This document shows positions 32,923 through 43,506 of a stretch of DNA of 64,000 nucleotides, in pieces (the first letter of the stretch is position 1; the number at the start of each line of letters is the position of its first letter). Both the position numbers and the translations under genes were made by a program. Source of the DNA: Anthracocystis setariae (taxonomy: Eukaryota; Basidiomycota; Ustilaginomycetes; Ustilaginales; Ustilaginaceae); assembly GCA_928724745.1 (NCBI GenBank), contig CAKMXJ010000002.1:186001-250000 (forward strand). Reading direction: 5' to 3'. The notes beneath the pieces were generated by a model. The model had not been told where the DNA came from, did not search any database, and saw only the letters and a list, made by a program, of their open reading frames with translations.

Positions 32923-33974
32923 GGTTGCGATGAGTTGGTGCGGTACGACCTTGTGTGCTTTAGGGGTATGTGTGTGGGTTCGAGATTGAAATGAATTGCG
33001 CCGATGTGGGGATAAATTGATAGAAAGGGAGGATGTTAGTGGTTACGAGGAAAGATTTCAGAAAGGTTCGATGAGAGATTCAAGTGGCAGATGTGGGGCA
33101 CACTGAGCGTTGAAACACAAAGAGCGGGGGCTCGAGAGAAAGAAAAGAAACAGCCAATAATGGAGTGGAGTGGATTTGGTTGCTGGCTGAGGCCAGGGGT
33201 TTTCAAAATGACCAAGATAGCGGAATGGCAGATGTTGTGAAAGCTAAGCTGTTGCAGCCATCAGCTGCGGAGAGTGCAGGAGAGAGAGCGACGAAAGCGA
33301 CACACACACGAACACAAACACAAGCGCAGTCAGAGTGGGTGCAGCTGGAGATCTGAGGTCCCCTTTTTGGAGCATTCGAGACCCTAGGTTAGTGCGTTCG
33401 AAGACGGACATAGTGAGGACGGCCAGGATACAGTCTGTGGGCTACACCCGACTCGATCCGGTGCGGGAGTGAGCTCCAAGTTTGCGCGCGCTTCGGCGAG
33501 TGGCGTAACAGGTTGGTTTGATTGAGACAGCAATAGCGGCTGTATACAGTACCGGCAAAGCGGCGAGCATTGGGCCGTCAGGGAATCTTTGGATGATTGT
33601 GTGTGCATTCGTTATCGCACCTCTTTGGACCCGCATCCCACATCCCACCCAGGCCTCCTTAGCCTTATCGGATGCCTGCCAATGCCCGTCCAACAACCAC
33701 CTCGAGTGTGTGTGTGTGTGTGTGTGTGTTGAAGGGGGCCCCCCTCACTCGCAACAGACAACAATCGGGATGAATATCCATCAGCTCAGATGCAGAACCA
33801 ACCGACTTGACCGGTCAAGTTGGACTTACGTGATCTGACCCAATTCGGGAGATGCATAGCGAACGGTGTCTGTCAATCCGCTTGTCCACGCAGGAATCTC
33901 GGAAGAAAAACAAAAATTTTGTCCCATTATTGTGGCGACTCGTCATCGCAGTCGGAGAAAAAGAAAAACACATG

Positions 33975-34005
<31 letters not shown>

Positions 34006-34698
34006 CACCGACGAGAATTTTTCATTTTGTTCCATTTTCGAGATGCTTCGGTTCAGTCAGATACGCTCTGCGGCCCACCCACGAGACCTCTTCAGATGAC
34101 TGCCTTCATTCCTTCTTTTTCTTTTGTTTGTTCGACCAAACGAAAAATCCACTCATGCATACAGTACTTGCAGACAGGAAGGGCTCGAGCATGTGAATCA
34201 GTGTTGCTGTATATGGCAAATCGCCGATGCTTTTGGCCGAATTGCAATCCATCCTCTTCTATCTAGCCGCCAGTGTCTGTCTCTCAACGTCCAGCTGAGC
34301 AGAAGGGAATCCATCCTTACTTAGCGTTGCGCAGTGTGGCTGGATTGATTGATTGATTGTGTAAGATATGAATCATCCAGTGACTTGACAACAGGATCGG
34401 CGAGGGAGGGTGGAAGCGAGCGAGCAAAGCCAAGATTCGGGATTGGACAGCTCGGTTAGGCTGGCTCGCGTGAAAGCCGGATTACGATATCACTGAATGC
34501 CGGTACAAAGTGGCATGACGCAAAAAAAATGAATTTCACTTTCGGGACCCTTGATTTAATTTCAGCATTATTGTAACTAGCGACGGGCTAACATATGGCT
34601 CCTTTTCTTTCTTCGGCGGCTCCTCCCTCGACGATGCAATCCATCGGATCGGGCCACACACGAAACGTGGAAAGGGTATATCATCGTTGTCTAGTGAT
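32923..34698. other. Intergenic with microsatellite and homopolymer tracts
   Basis: Contains (GT)12 at 33706-33729, a 30-nt A run at 33975-34004, and TACAGTA at 33545 and 34160. No gene is recognised. The start side is the promoter of the peroxidase. Confidence 0.5.
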
Positions 34699-37014
34699 CT
34701 ATGTGAAAGTGAGGTCAGGACAAAGCGCCACTATGACTCGCTCGAACAACAAGATCGCCAGCAGTGTATTGGGCCCCGAAGCTTGAGCAGAACAAAAAGG
34801 TTCCAACCAAGTGGTGACACGCTGCAGTTGGATCGGCGTCTCCTGTATCGGATCACCGCGATCCAACCTGCTGTTGGCACTTCCGAGCACCACCCTCTTA
34901 AGTATCCATGGAGTGAAAGCCTCTCGAACCGATCCGTTGCATGTAGTGCTGCAGACGAGTCGAGTACGCAATCGAATCCATTCGGCTTCCTGCGTCTCGA
35001 TGTCAGGATCTGGCATCGATGCAGGCAGGTGGCCGTTGGGCAGCAAGATCCGCCGAAGTTGGCGTACCCCGCGCGTCAACTTTGGCGTGTTGCTCAGCTC
35101 GGTTTCGATCCTACGCACTGCCATCCGATTCAGCGTCCCATCGAGTCGCGTGATGCTGAGAATCGTCCTTGCAAAACCGAAAACCGCCCGCAGCATGCCG
35201 TGAGAGTGGACCTGCAAGATTTCTTCCACCGCACTCAGCCAGTTGCCCACATAGTTGGGCGGCACATCCATCAGCTCAGACCCTTGTTGGCTACTGAATG
35301 CAACCCCTTCTGCTATCGTGCCATCCTGTTTGCGTGCCAGATCCGCCGCGGTGAGCGTGGCGTTTGCGTCGATATCGCGACAGTCTGCCTGTGCATCGCA
35401 TGTGCCGTGCTGATGCAACTGGAACTTGCGCGATGGAAAGCGGCCGTGCATCTTATGTTCGTGCAAGCTACCGACGAACAAAGAAGACGGCAATTTGTCT
35501 TTGGCAGCGCATCCAATATCCTGCTCTGGTCCTTGGCCTTGTTGCTGCTGTTGTTGTTGTTGTTGTTGTCGTCGCTTCCTACTCGCAGCTCGATGTACAT
35601 TGAACAGGTCCAAGTAAGCTCGCACCAGCAAGGGCAAGGCTGTGAGAGCCAAGAATGCCCACAGCTTGATCAGGATGGCTGGCAGTCGTGCGATCAACTG
35701 AAGAACGACGACGGCGATGGCATCCGATGATGAGCTTGGAGCGTCGGACGCAGGTGGCTGCTTGTCCAAGAGGTCGACACTCTCTTGAGATGGCAACGTA
35801 GGATGGCTGGGCCAGTTGAGGGCGTCGAGCACCTTGTGCGTGCTCTGTACAAAAAACCATGGTCGAAACGAGCGAGCCAGGGCACCACGGAGCACCGAAA
35901 CCAACACATCGCGAACGATGAACTTCTCGGTGTCCGGTGCATATTCATCTGCTGGAAGCAACGAGGACAAGAGATTGAGCACAGCAATGCGAAGATACGC
36001 GATATCGAACTTGCCATCCAGGGAGCCACTGGAGGAATCGATGCCGGGATGCGGCGAAGCAGCATGGTAAAGTTGTGCGATCAGCAGAGGTGATGGTGAT
36101 TGTGTAGAAGATTCGAAATCGCTGCGATAAGCCAAGGGGATAGTCTCGAGAACGCGTTGGCGACGCTGGGTATCGTGCTCAACTTGAGATATGCTGATGA
36201 GCGTCGTCGGAGAGGGTGAATGAGGACCAAGTGGGGCCCAAACGCTGCTGGCTTTGGATTGTGCTTGGCGAAAGTCGCAACAATGCTGTCGTACGATGAG
36301 GGGAACGTCGCGGGAGAGCAGGTCGTGGATCCTCGGCAGTTGCCCATCGGATGAACCTCTTTGACGCTGCACGACAGTCTGGATGATGGAGGTGATTATC
36401 GACGTGATCTGCGTCAGAAACTCGCGATCGGGCGTCAACTTGCCAAACCATGGCAGCACGGTCTCGCGAAGCAGATAAGCCAATAAAAGGTAAATTTCAT
36501 GATCGAGGTCGGCATCGTGCGTGATGGATGGAGCTTCAGTGGCGGCTGGTAGGTTTTGGAAGAGGATTCGACGATAAAAAGCTCGCTCCAAGGTCTTCTC
36601 GCCGGTTGATATCGTCGACTTTGGCGTTGCATCGGTGCGTGAGCTTGACAAGTTGGAATCATTACCGTCAGCGCTTTTGGCGAAATGAGTGTTGGGAGGG
36701 ACTTGATTGGAGGCAGAGAGCTGCATGCGACGGTTGAGAGCGCTGGATGAGACCGCACTTGTCGTCGGAGCGCCATGATTGATTCGATAGCCGACGGGCG
36801 ACATTGGGCGTGGCGAAAGAGTTGCATGCACAGGGTCGGTGGTCAGGGAGGCATGAGAAGCACCTGGTTGCGAGGCTACATCTCTGAAAGCCGCGGATGG
36901 AGTGAAGGGGGAGGATGTGTCCTTTCGCACCGCAAATGCAGAAATAGCTGAAGGGCTTGGCGAAGACAGCGGCGAGGGTGACGTTGCACCACGTCTTAGA
37001 GGTTCTCTAGCCAT
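34699..37014 (-). CDS. PXA-domain protein (sorting-nexin-associated type)
   Basis: 771 residues from ATG 37014. The N-terminus is Ser/Pro-rich and disordered-looking (1-130). A PXA-like region spans about 140-420: FYRRILFQNLP, HDADLDHEIYLLLAYLLRETVLPWFGKLTPDREFL, then helical stretches ending RDVLVSVLRGALARSFRPWFFVQ. A hydrophobic pair of segments (about 445-475, VVVLQLIARLPAILIKLWAFLALTALPLLVRAYL) could be membrane-associated. A polyQ tract (CAG/CAA repeats, about 35540-35570) follows. PXA domains occur in endosomal sorting nexins such as Mdm1/Snx13-like proteins. No PX or RGS domain is seen, so this is a shorter relative. The role is likely membrane-contact or endosomal, but that is inference. 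Confidence 0.75.
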   Translation of the reverse strand: MAREPLRRGATSPSPLSSPSPSAISAFAVRKDTSSPFTPSAAFRDVASQPGASHASLTTDPVHATLSPRPMSPVGYRINHGAPTTSAVSSSALNRRMQLSASNQVPPNTHFAKSADGNDSNLSSSRTDATPKSTISTGEKTLERAFYRRILFQNLPAATEAPSITHDADLDHEIYLLLAYLLRETVLPWFGKLTPDREFLTQITSIITSIIQTVVQRQRGSSDGQLPRIHDLLSRDVPLIVRQHCCDFRQAQSKASSVWAPLGPHSPSPTTLISISQVEHDTQRRQRVLETIPLAYRSDFESSTQSPSPLLIAQLYHAASPHPGIDSSSGSLDGKFDIAYLRIAVLNLLSSLLPADEYAPDTEKFIVRDVLVSVLRGALARSFRPWFFVQSTHKVLDALNWPSHPTLPSQESVDLLDKQPPASDAPSSSSDAIAVVVLQLIARLPAILIKLWAFLALTALPLLVRAYLDLFNVHRAASRKRRQQQQQQQQQQGQGPEQDIGCAAKDKLPSSLFVGSLHEHKMHGRFPSRKFQLHQHGTCDAQADCRDIDANATLTAADLARKQDGTIAEGVAFSSQQGSELMDVPPNYVGNWLSAVEEILQVHSHGMLRAVFGFARTILSITRLDGTLNRMAVRRIETELSNTPKLTRGVRQLRRILLPNGHLPASMPDPDIETQEAEWIRLRTRLVCSTTCNGSVREAFTPWILKRVVLGSANSRLDRGDPIQETPIQLQRVTTWLEPFCSAQASGPNTLLAILLFERVIVALCPDLTFT

Positions 37015-40000
37015 GTCGTCAGGTGTTGTGCTGTGAGATCACTGTTCAGAGTGTAAGGTAGGCATCGTAACAATGGCCCAGAGCGATGCGGTGATGGAGG
37101 CGAGTGTAGATTTGCGCAAGGACGATAAAGTTGAAAGCAACACCAACACCAACACCAACACCAACACCAACACCCCGCACAAACGTCTCCTGAGTGGTTG
37201 CAAGGCTGAGCTGTGTGAGGCGTCATGGTTGCGAGAGTTTCTGTCTGTTAGAGAGTGCGATTGCACATAGAAAGGCACGAGCCTCTGCAATTTCTAACCG
37301 CTCTAAAAACTCAGGGTGCAGCTCGCCTTTTTCTTGGACTGAAGCGACATCATCTTGGAGAACAGTCGCACTGTGGCGTGTCACACCCTTTCTCTTTCTT
37401 GACAGTCATGAGATGCGGTCCATCCAGCTGACTGCCTTCCGATGCATCGGATAAGCGCTCCAAGCTTTTCCCAATGCTCAATGCCAATCTTCAGCTTATG
37501 TTTACCGGTGGTTCATCGGTACAAGACGGATAATCTGCAAGGCCAAAACGAATAGGAAAGCTTCTCAAAGGCTCGCGATGGAGAGGTGCAAAGACGCCAT
37601 GTCTTTTGCAAGTGCGCTCCTGCTTGCTTTTGAATACCCCTCCTGTGTTTCAATGGGCCCTTTGAGCCGAGTGGGAGGTAGAGCGTACAGATTGGCCGCG
37701 TTCTGCCAGCTTGGTTGTCAAGGCTAGCATCTCTCTCCTTTCGCTCTGAAACAGGGCCCGCCGTTGGAACGCGATCGTAAACGAGAACATGACTTATGGT
37801 CACTTGATCGTTGTCTCCCTTATTCTATGCGCCAGTCCCACGCTATACTTTAAAACAGATCTGTTGCCAGCTCAAGACACGACAAAGCGCCATGCCACAG
37901 TCGCTCCGAACTCGGTCAAGAGAGACAAGGCACTCAACATTTCCACAGCCCTTTGACAGCTTCGGCGGTGCGTAACATGTGCGGCGTCTCATTCCTTGGT
38001 CGTGTCTGGAGTGATCTCGGCTCGGAATCGTCGCTGCCATTATTGACATCCGGCAGTCATTTCCTTTCCGTCACGGTCTAGATTGTCAAGATTTTGATGC
38101 GCTTTGCAAAGCCGCTTTGACTACCGGCCAACCCAGAAATGAGGCTACCAACCCCTCAAGCTCGCCAGGGAGCATGCAAATGAAAGATGCCGAACAGCAC
38201 CTTCGTCGCGCCCGAGCTAACCCCCGCACCAGCTAACTCCAACCGGATTCGAATGAGCACATAGACGGATCGGCTCAAGCAAACCTTGATCGCTTCGAAA
38301 CTCAGTGAGCCAACGTAAACTTGCTGTCGGACTTACTCTCTGCAAACCAAGGACTCTCCCTATCTTGGCACGAGGTTGAGCCAGATTCGGCACACTGCGC
38401 CTATCAAAACACAACCCACCTCCAATGCGCCGATATCTCACCCGGCTAACCACCGTTTGGGTAGCCGATAGCACAGTAGTGTACCACAGACACCTCTGTC
38501 GGGGGGGACACGGTACCAAGCCCCAGAGTACCAGGCCACCTCGCCCCTCTGGATCCGCCACACGCTAACGGATGCAACGACAGGCAGCCGATGTTTGACC
38601 GAAATGGACGCTCAAGCCACCGCACCCACATTGATTGTTGTTGCAAGTTTGCGACCCAAGAACGCCATCGCTTGCGCAAATGTAGCACCGTCTCTCATAC
38701 AGTATGGGGCTTGCTAGTTTTTGGCCGGCTCGGTTACCATGCTTGCTCCCCATGCGGCTTTGGGCTTTGCATCCATTCATACTGGTGGAGCGGCTAGGCG
38801 AGCTGCATGCACGGAGCAACTTCGCTCCATATTTTGGTTTTGGTTCTCGCTTAGGCGCACTCTCTGACACTGCAACGGCTGCCGTCGAACCGGCTCTTTG
38901 TCCATCCCGTTCTCCGCTTTTCTCGTCTTCCCGGTTCAAGCCAGCCATCGGCCCTTCTCGCTGCTCCCTACCGAGCATAACGCACCCAATGAACACCCAA
39001 TGGCGACTTGCACCGGTAATGCAATCTGCTTGCCATCCTGATGTAGGCGAAAACTTTGACTCTCCTCTCCAATTTGCCGCACCGGCGAACAACGTCGGAG
39101 TAATACGTCTTTGCGCATCGCTTCGATTCGCTCCTGCTCTTCATCTAGTACTGAACTACAATCTACTGTTCTGTACGGCGGCACTTGACATTCGAGCCTA
39201 CCGTTGCATCCCTAGTGCCCCTCCGTCCAGTCCGCAACTTTGTCGTGATGAGACTGGACAGAAATTCCTCCGAAACAGCTTTGATGCTGTATGTCCCTCC
39301 CCTCTCCATTCACCTGCCACAGTGCAGTACTGTACAGTTAGCGGTGCAGCATCCGCGCTCGTCCCACGAAATGCAACCCTGTGGGCGGTTGCCAAAACCT
39401 CATCCTGCATGGCGGCAGTCGTGCTTTGTCCAAGTTCATCAACCCCTGCATCGCTTGCGACAACTCCTACACCGCCGCTTCGCTAATGTCGTCTTGCTGG
39501 CTCGATGTTACTTGATCCCTACTGTATCACCTACTCGACTGTGTACTGTGCTTTACAGTCCTGCAGTGTGCAATATCTTGTGCCTTGCACGACCTTTGGC
39601 TTCATTTGCGCACTAGTCAGCACTCGACTCAACTGCACGGTATCACTGCGCTAGCTTTGCTTTTCCGCACAGGGTAGGATCCCACCCAGAACAGGTCGAC
39701 GAGCGCTTTCGAGGCACAGCTCAACGATGCGTTCCCACAAAGTGTCGATGGTGGTGCTTCTGGCGGCATCTGACAGCCCCAATCTGGTTGCTCGCTTGGA
39801 TGGCCCCACGCTCACGCTGCGACCCTGGGAATGTTTCGGTGAATTTGCATCGTCTCAATCCGGTCGATCAGGGCCTTCGTTCCCCCATGATCTACTCGCG
39901 CCCATCCTCCCCGCTCCTCTTCCTTGCGCTATATATATCCACCCACCTCGTTGGCCTCCTCTGTCCACACGCTTCTTCACCCGTGCTGGATCCTTGTTCT

Positions 40001-40330
40001 GACCATCTCCATCCTCCCTGCGTCTTGCATTGCCTGACTTGAGGTGGATCACGCTCCTTCCCCGGATCACGTCAGCGGAAACTTGGCACTCCGACCTACG
40101 TTTTTGCAGAAGAATCCTTTTCGAATCGCCTTTGGATCGCCGTTCAAATTGACCGACCGAGCCCATCCCCATCCCGTGCAGATCAATCCGCATTCCCCGC
40201 TCTGCAGACGCTCGCATCGCCGCTTTCCCCCGCGCGTCCGCTACTCGACGTTGTCGGCCCCGCTGTAAGATCGCCACTATCCTCGGACATCCCCCAAACT
40301 CAACCGTGGTTGACTCCTTCTCTTCTTACC
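37015..40330. promoter_or_regulatory. Long intergenic region upstream of invertase
   Basis: This is 3.3 kb without a convincing gene. It contains a (CAACAC)n microsatellite at about 37138-37174, TACAGTA/TACTGTA at 38698, 39328 and 39520, and a TATATATA element at 39930-39937 that could serve the invertase (ATG 40331) with a long leader. The longest open frame (38704-39486, +) has no family features and overlaps an equally long one on the other strand. Confidence 0.45.
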
Positions 40331-42145
40331 ATGAAGGCCAGCTTCATCGGTGCGGTGCTAGCAGCTCTCGTAGTTGCGCGCGTTTCCGCCGCTCCCTCCC
40401 CTGCCAACCCCTTTGATCTGGATTTCCAGGCAGGCATCGTCTACCCGAGGATGGCCGCCGACTACGATGCCAGCAGCAACGACGCTCATGCCAAGTGTCG
40501 AAGCTCGAACGGTAGCTCGGTCGCTGGCTACAACCCTCCCGTATACACCGAGCCCATTCGGCCTCAGATTCACTTTTCGCCCACCGTCAACTTTATGAAC
40601 GACCCCAACGGCCTCGTTTACAGCAACGGAACATGGCATCTGTTTTACCAGTACAACCCCACCGAGAATGTGGCAGGTAGCCAGCACTGGGGTCACGCGG
40701 TATCGACCGACCTGTACCACTGGAAGAACCTTCCCATCGCCATCGCACCCGACAACGACGAGCAAGGCATCTTTTCCGGCAATGCTGTCATCGATTTCGA
40801 AAACACCACGGGCTTTTTCAACGAGTCTACTCCCAAGGACCAGCGCATCGTGGCTATGTACACGCTCAACACACCCACATCGCAGGACCAGCATCTGGCT
40901 TACTCTTCGGATGGCATTCACTTTACCAAGCACCCTGGCGCCGTCATCTCGCGCAACCAGACGCAGTTCCGCGATCCCAAGGTGTTTTGGGATGACAAGT
41001 CGTCGCGCTGGGTGGTGGCTCTGGCGCTGTCGCAAGAGTTTGGTGTTGTCTTTTACGCTTCCGCCGACATGAAGGACTGGACCGAGATCAGTCGGTTCCA
41101 GTCTCAGGGCATTCTCGGCTACCAGTACGAATGTCCCGATCTGTTCCAGGTGCCCATCGAGGGTGGACCGGAGGATGGCAAGATGATGTACGTGCTCGCC
41201 ATCTCGATCAACCCTGGCGCACCGGTGGGAGGTTCGTTCGTGCAGTACTGGGTGGGCGATTGGGACGGAGTCCAGTTTACGCCGCGCGACAACTCGGTCA
41301 AGCTCATGGACTTTAGCAAGGACTTTTACGCGTTTAGCAGTTGGTCCAACACTCCTGGCAACAAGGCGTATGCGATTGCTTGGGCCAACAACTGGGAATA
41401 TTCGCAGGTGGTGCCGACGTATCCTTTCCGTTCGATCCAGAGTCTGCCTCGGGAGCTCACGCTCAAGTACTACCGACCTACACCTCAGTATGGTGATCTG
41501 ATCCTCAACAACCGTCCGGTCGATCTGTCTGCCATCCCGAGTCAGACGCTGTATAGCCATCACAATATTAAGCAGCATACTGGCAACAAGACGGTGGAGC
41601 TCAAGGGCAAGGGTGCTTTTGACATTCAGGCTACGTTCAAGCTTCCTGCCAACGTCAACATCACGTACAATACGATCGGATCGTTTGAGATCTGGGCGGG
41701 TGATGGCAAGCAGAGTGTCAAGACGGGCATCCAGATGGGTGAGCCTGCGTTCGCGTACATCGACCGACGAGGGGCTGGTCAGTCGTTTGCCGCTACCAAC
41801 CCGTTCTTCACCGACAAGACGTCCGGTATCGCCCGGTACCAGGCTAACTACACCTGTGACTCGAACGGTGCCGATCACGATCAGTATGTGCTCGGTCCTC
41901 TGCCTTCGTCGGCTTACATCGACACGACTGGCGAGGATAAGTATATTTCGCTGCAAGCGGTCGTGGACAGGTCCGTGATCGAGGTGTTTGTCAACGGTGG
42001 CGAGTTGGCAGGGACCTCGGTGTTCTACTTTGAGAACGACCAGATCCCGTCCAAGCTCAAGGTGTCCATTGGTGATGATAAGCTCCAGTTGGTCGATCTT
42101 GAGGTTAAGGCGCTCGATTCGATCTGGGCAGACTGCAAGCCTTGA
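40331..42145 (+). CDS. SUC2: Secreted invertase (beta-fructofuranosidase, GH32)
   Basis: 604 residues from ATG 40331, chosen because the signal peptide MKASFIGAVLAALVVARVSA begins there. GH32 landmarks: NFMNDPNG with the nucleophile Asp (about residue 90), FRDPK with the transition-state Asp (about 215) and YECPD with the acid/base Glu (about 267). The C-terminal beta-sandwich ends near VDLEVKALDS. Many N-x-S/T sites suggest glycosylation. It would split sucrose outside the cell into glucose and fructose. It lies in tandem with a GH31 glucosidase 1.4 kb downstream, and the two could be co-used in sugar uptake from plants. No intron is seen. Confidence 0.95.
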   Translation: MKASFIGAVLAALVVARVSAAPSPANPFDLDFQAGIVYPRMAADYDASSNDAHAKCRSSNGSSVAGYNPPVYTEPIRPQIHFSPTVNFMNDPNGLVYSNGTWHLFYQYNPTENVAGSQHWGHAVSTDLYHWKNLPIAIAPDNDEQGIFSGNAVIDFENTTGFFNESTPKDQRIVAMYTLNTPTSQDQHLAYSSDGIHFTKHPGAVISRNQTQFRDPKVFWDDKSSRWVVALALSQEFGVVFYASADMKDWTEISRFQSQGILGYQYECPDLFQVPIEGGPEDGKMMYVLAISINPGAPVGGSFVQYWVGDWDGVQFTPRDNSVKLMDFSKDFYAFSSWSNTPGNKAYAIAWANNWEYSQVVPTYPFRSIQSLPRELTLKYYRPTPQYGDLILNNRPVDLSAIPSQTLYSHHNIKQHTGNKTVELKGKGAFDIQATFKLPANVNITYNTIGSFEIWAGDGKQSVKTGIQMGEPAFAYIDRRGAGQSFAATNPFFTDKTSGIARYQANYTCDSNGADHDQYVLGPLPSSAYIDTTGEDKYISLQAVVDRSVIEVFVNGGELAGTSVFYFENDQIPSKLKVSIGDDKLQLVDLEVKALDSIWADCKP

Positions 42146-43506
42146 TTTATGGCCCTCGTCTCTCTCCATCTACACACAGTGCGAATGCCTCAGAACCTAT
42201 TTTGCTTTGTTTTGCTCTGTCACTTGCAATTTACAGCTGGGCATTGTGCATACTTTTTGATTGAGAGCATGTGCTCTTTTGAGTGTGATGGTCTGTTTTG
42301 AAATGTGGGTGAGCTTGGTCAGAGAAAGGCTAATATCGATGGAGCGTTTGCAAAGTCTCTCTTCATTGGGCGAAGGGGTGGGGGGAAGGGGTTTGAATCT
42401 CGCAGCGGTGGGTAAGGGTTCCATGATTGAATCACTGAAGCGACGATTCGATGCCGTTTTTGCCTCCCTTGGACAAGGCACAAGGGATCCCTGATCGCCT
42501 GTCGGCAGATAGCATAGGAGGATACAGACCTTGGTGCGTAATCGCGACCCAAAAAAAAAAAAAAAAACCTCCCCCCCCGAAACAATAACTAAAGCCAAAA
42601 AAAAAAAAGAGGACGAAAAAAAAATCCAACTGCAGCAGCACATAGGATTTCCGCGTGATCCCCCACTAGGCGATACGTTGCTTCATCTATGGCCGCAGAT
42701 ATCCCCACCCCATCACACATTGTACTGTATGGGCTATGTGGCACCGGTGAGAGTGTGTAAGAGTAGAATCAATTGACTAGTAAGAGTGACAGTGACCGTA
42801 TAGACAAAGAATAGTTTGTGAGGATGACCGGCACAAGACAGACGGGGCGCGGTGAAACACGTTGCTGGAGGACAAGGGTCAAGTTTGATGTTCTCGCATG
42901 ATTAGGCACTTTTCGGTGCTTCGGGTCTCGGGTCGGCTGGGTCGGTTTCATGCACGTTGTAAACTCCGACGCGTTTACTCCTTTTACCCGAGGGTCACCG
43001 AGTCGACCCTAACCACTGTTAGGGTCGATATAAGCCTCAGAGCTGACCCTAAGCATCGTCCGGGTCGGCTGCACAAATCTAACATTGCAATACGATGTTC
43101 AATGAGATACCCAGCATGATCGATGAGCCTGTGTCATTGCCGTCGTTGAGTTTGACCACTACCATCAACTTGCTGCAGCTCCAGTTGATATGAAACCTTG
43201 TTAAAGGGCTACCGCTGCACCCTGGAGCCCTATCGACACGATCCTGCAGCGTCATGCAGCCAGACGACATCCTCTCCGCCGCAAGACGCCGACGATTTTT
43301 CAGCGTATTTGTGCACCCTTGCACCCTTGCTGGCCTTGCTTGACCTCAGTGCATGTGCCCATCACCGTCTCCACGTGCACAACAGCAACCCTCAATTCTT
43401 CTTAAACAAAAAGATTCTTGTCGCAACACTCGCTTTGGCTTCTTTCTAACACCACCTCTTGTTCCCCTCTGTCGACCTCGTACTTGACAGTCACTTTTCC
43501 TCCAAT
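42146..43506. promoter_or_regulatory. Intergenic region between invertase and GH31
   Basis: Low-complexity A and C runs lie at 42551-42629, TACTGTA at 42723-42729, and an inverted repeat with telomere-like CCCTAA/TTAGGG cores at 43003-43028. GGGTC/GACCC words cluster at 42915-43070. No gene is recognised. Confidence 0.5.
43003..43028. promoter_or_regulatory. 11-bp perfect inverted repeat with CCCTAAC/GTTAGGG core
   Basis: TCGACCCTAAC (43003-43013), loop CACT, GTTAGGGTCGA (43018-43028). A further GACCCTAA follows at about 43045. It lies about 480 bp upstream of the GH31 start and could be a site for a Myb/telobox-type factor. Confidence 0.45.

Noticed and set aside
33706..34004. GT and A tracts as functional elements
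   Set aside because: Simple microsatellite and homopolymer; no further structure.
38704..39486. A 260-codon frame upstream of invertase
   Set aside because: No conserved motif, Ser/Pro/Ala composition typical of random GC-rich DNA, and an overlapping long frame on the other strand.
40358..42169. A 603-codon open frame antisense to the invertase gene
   Set aside because: It mirrors the codon bias of the real GH32 gene, has no family motifs and starts without promoter signals.
43003..43052. A telomere or subtelomere
   Set aside because: Only isolated CCCTAA units, no array.
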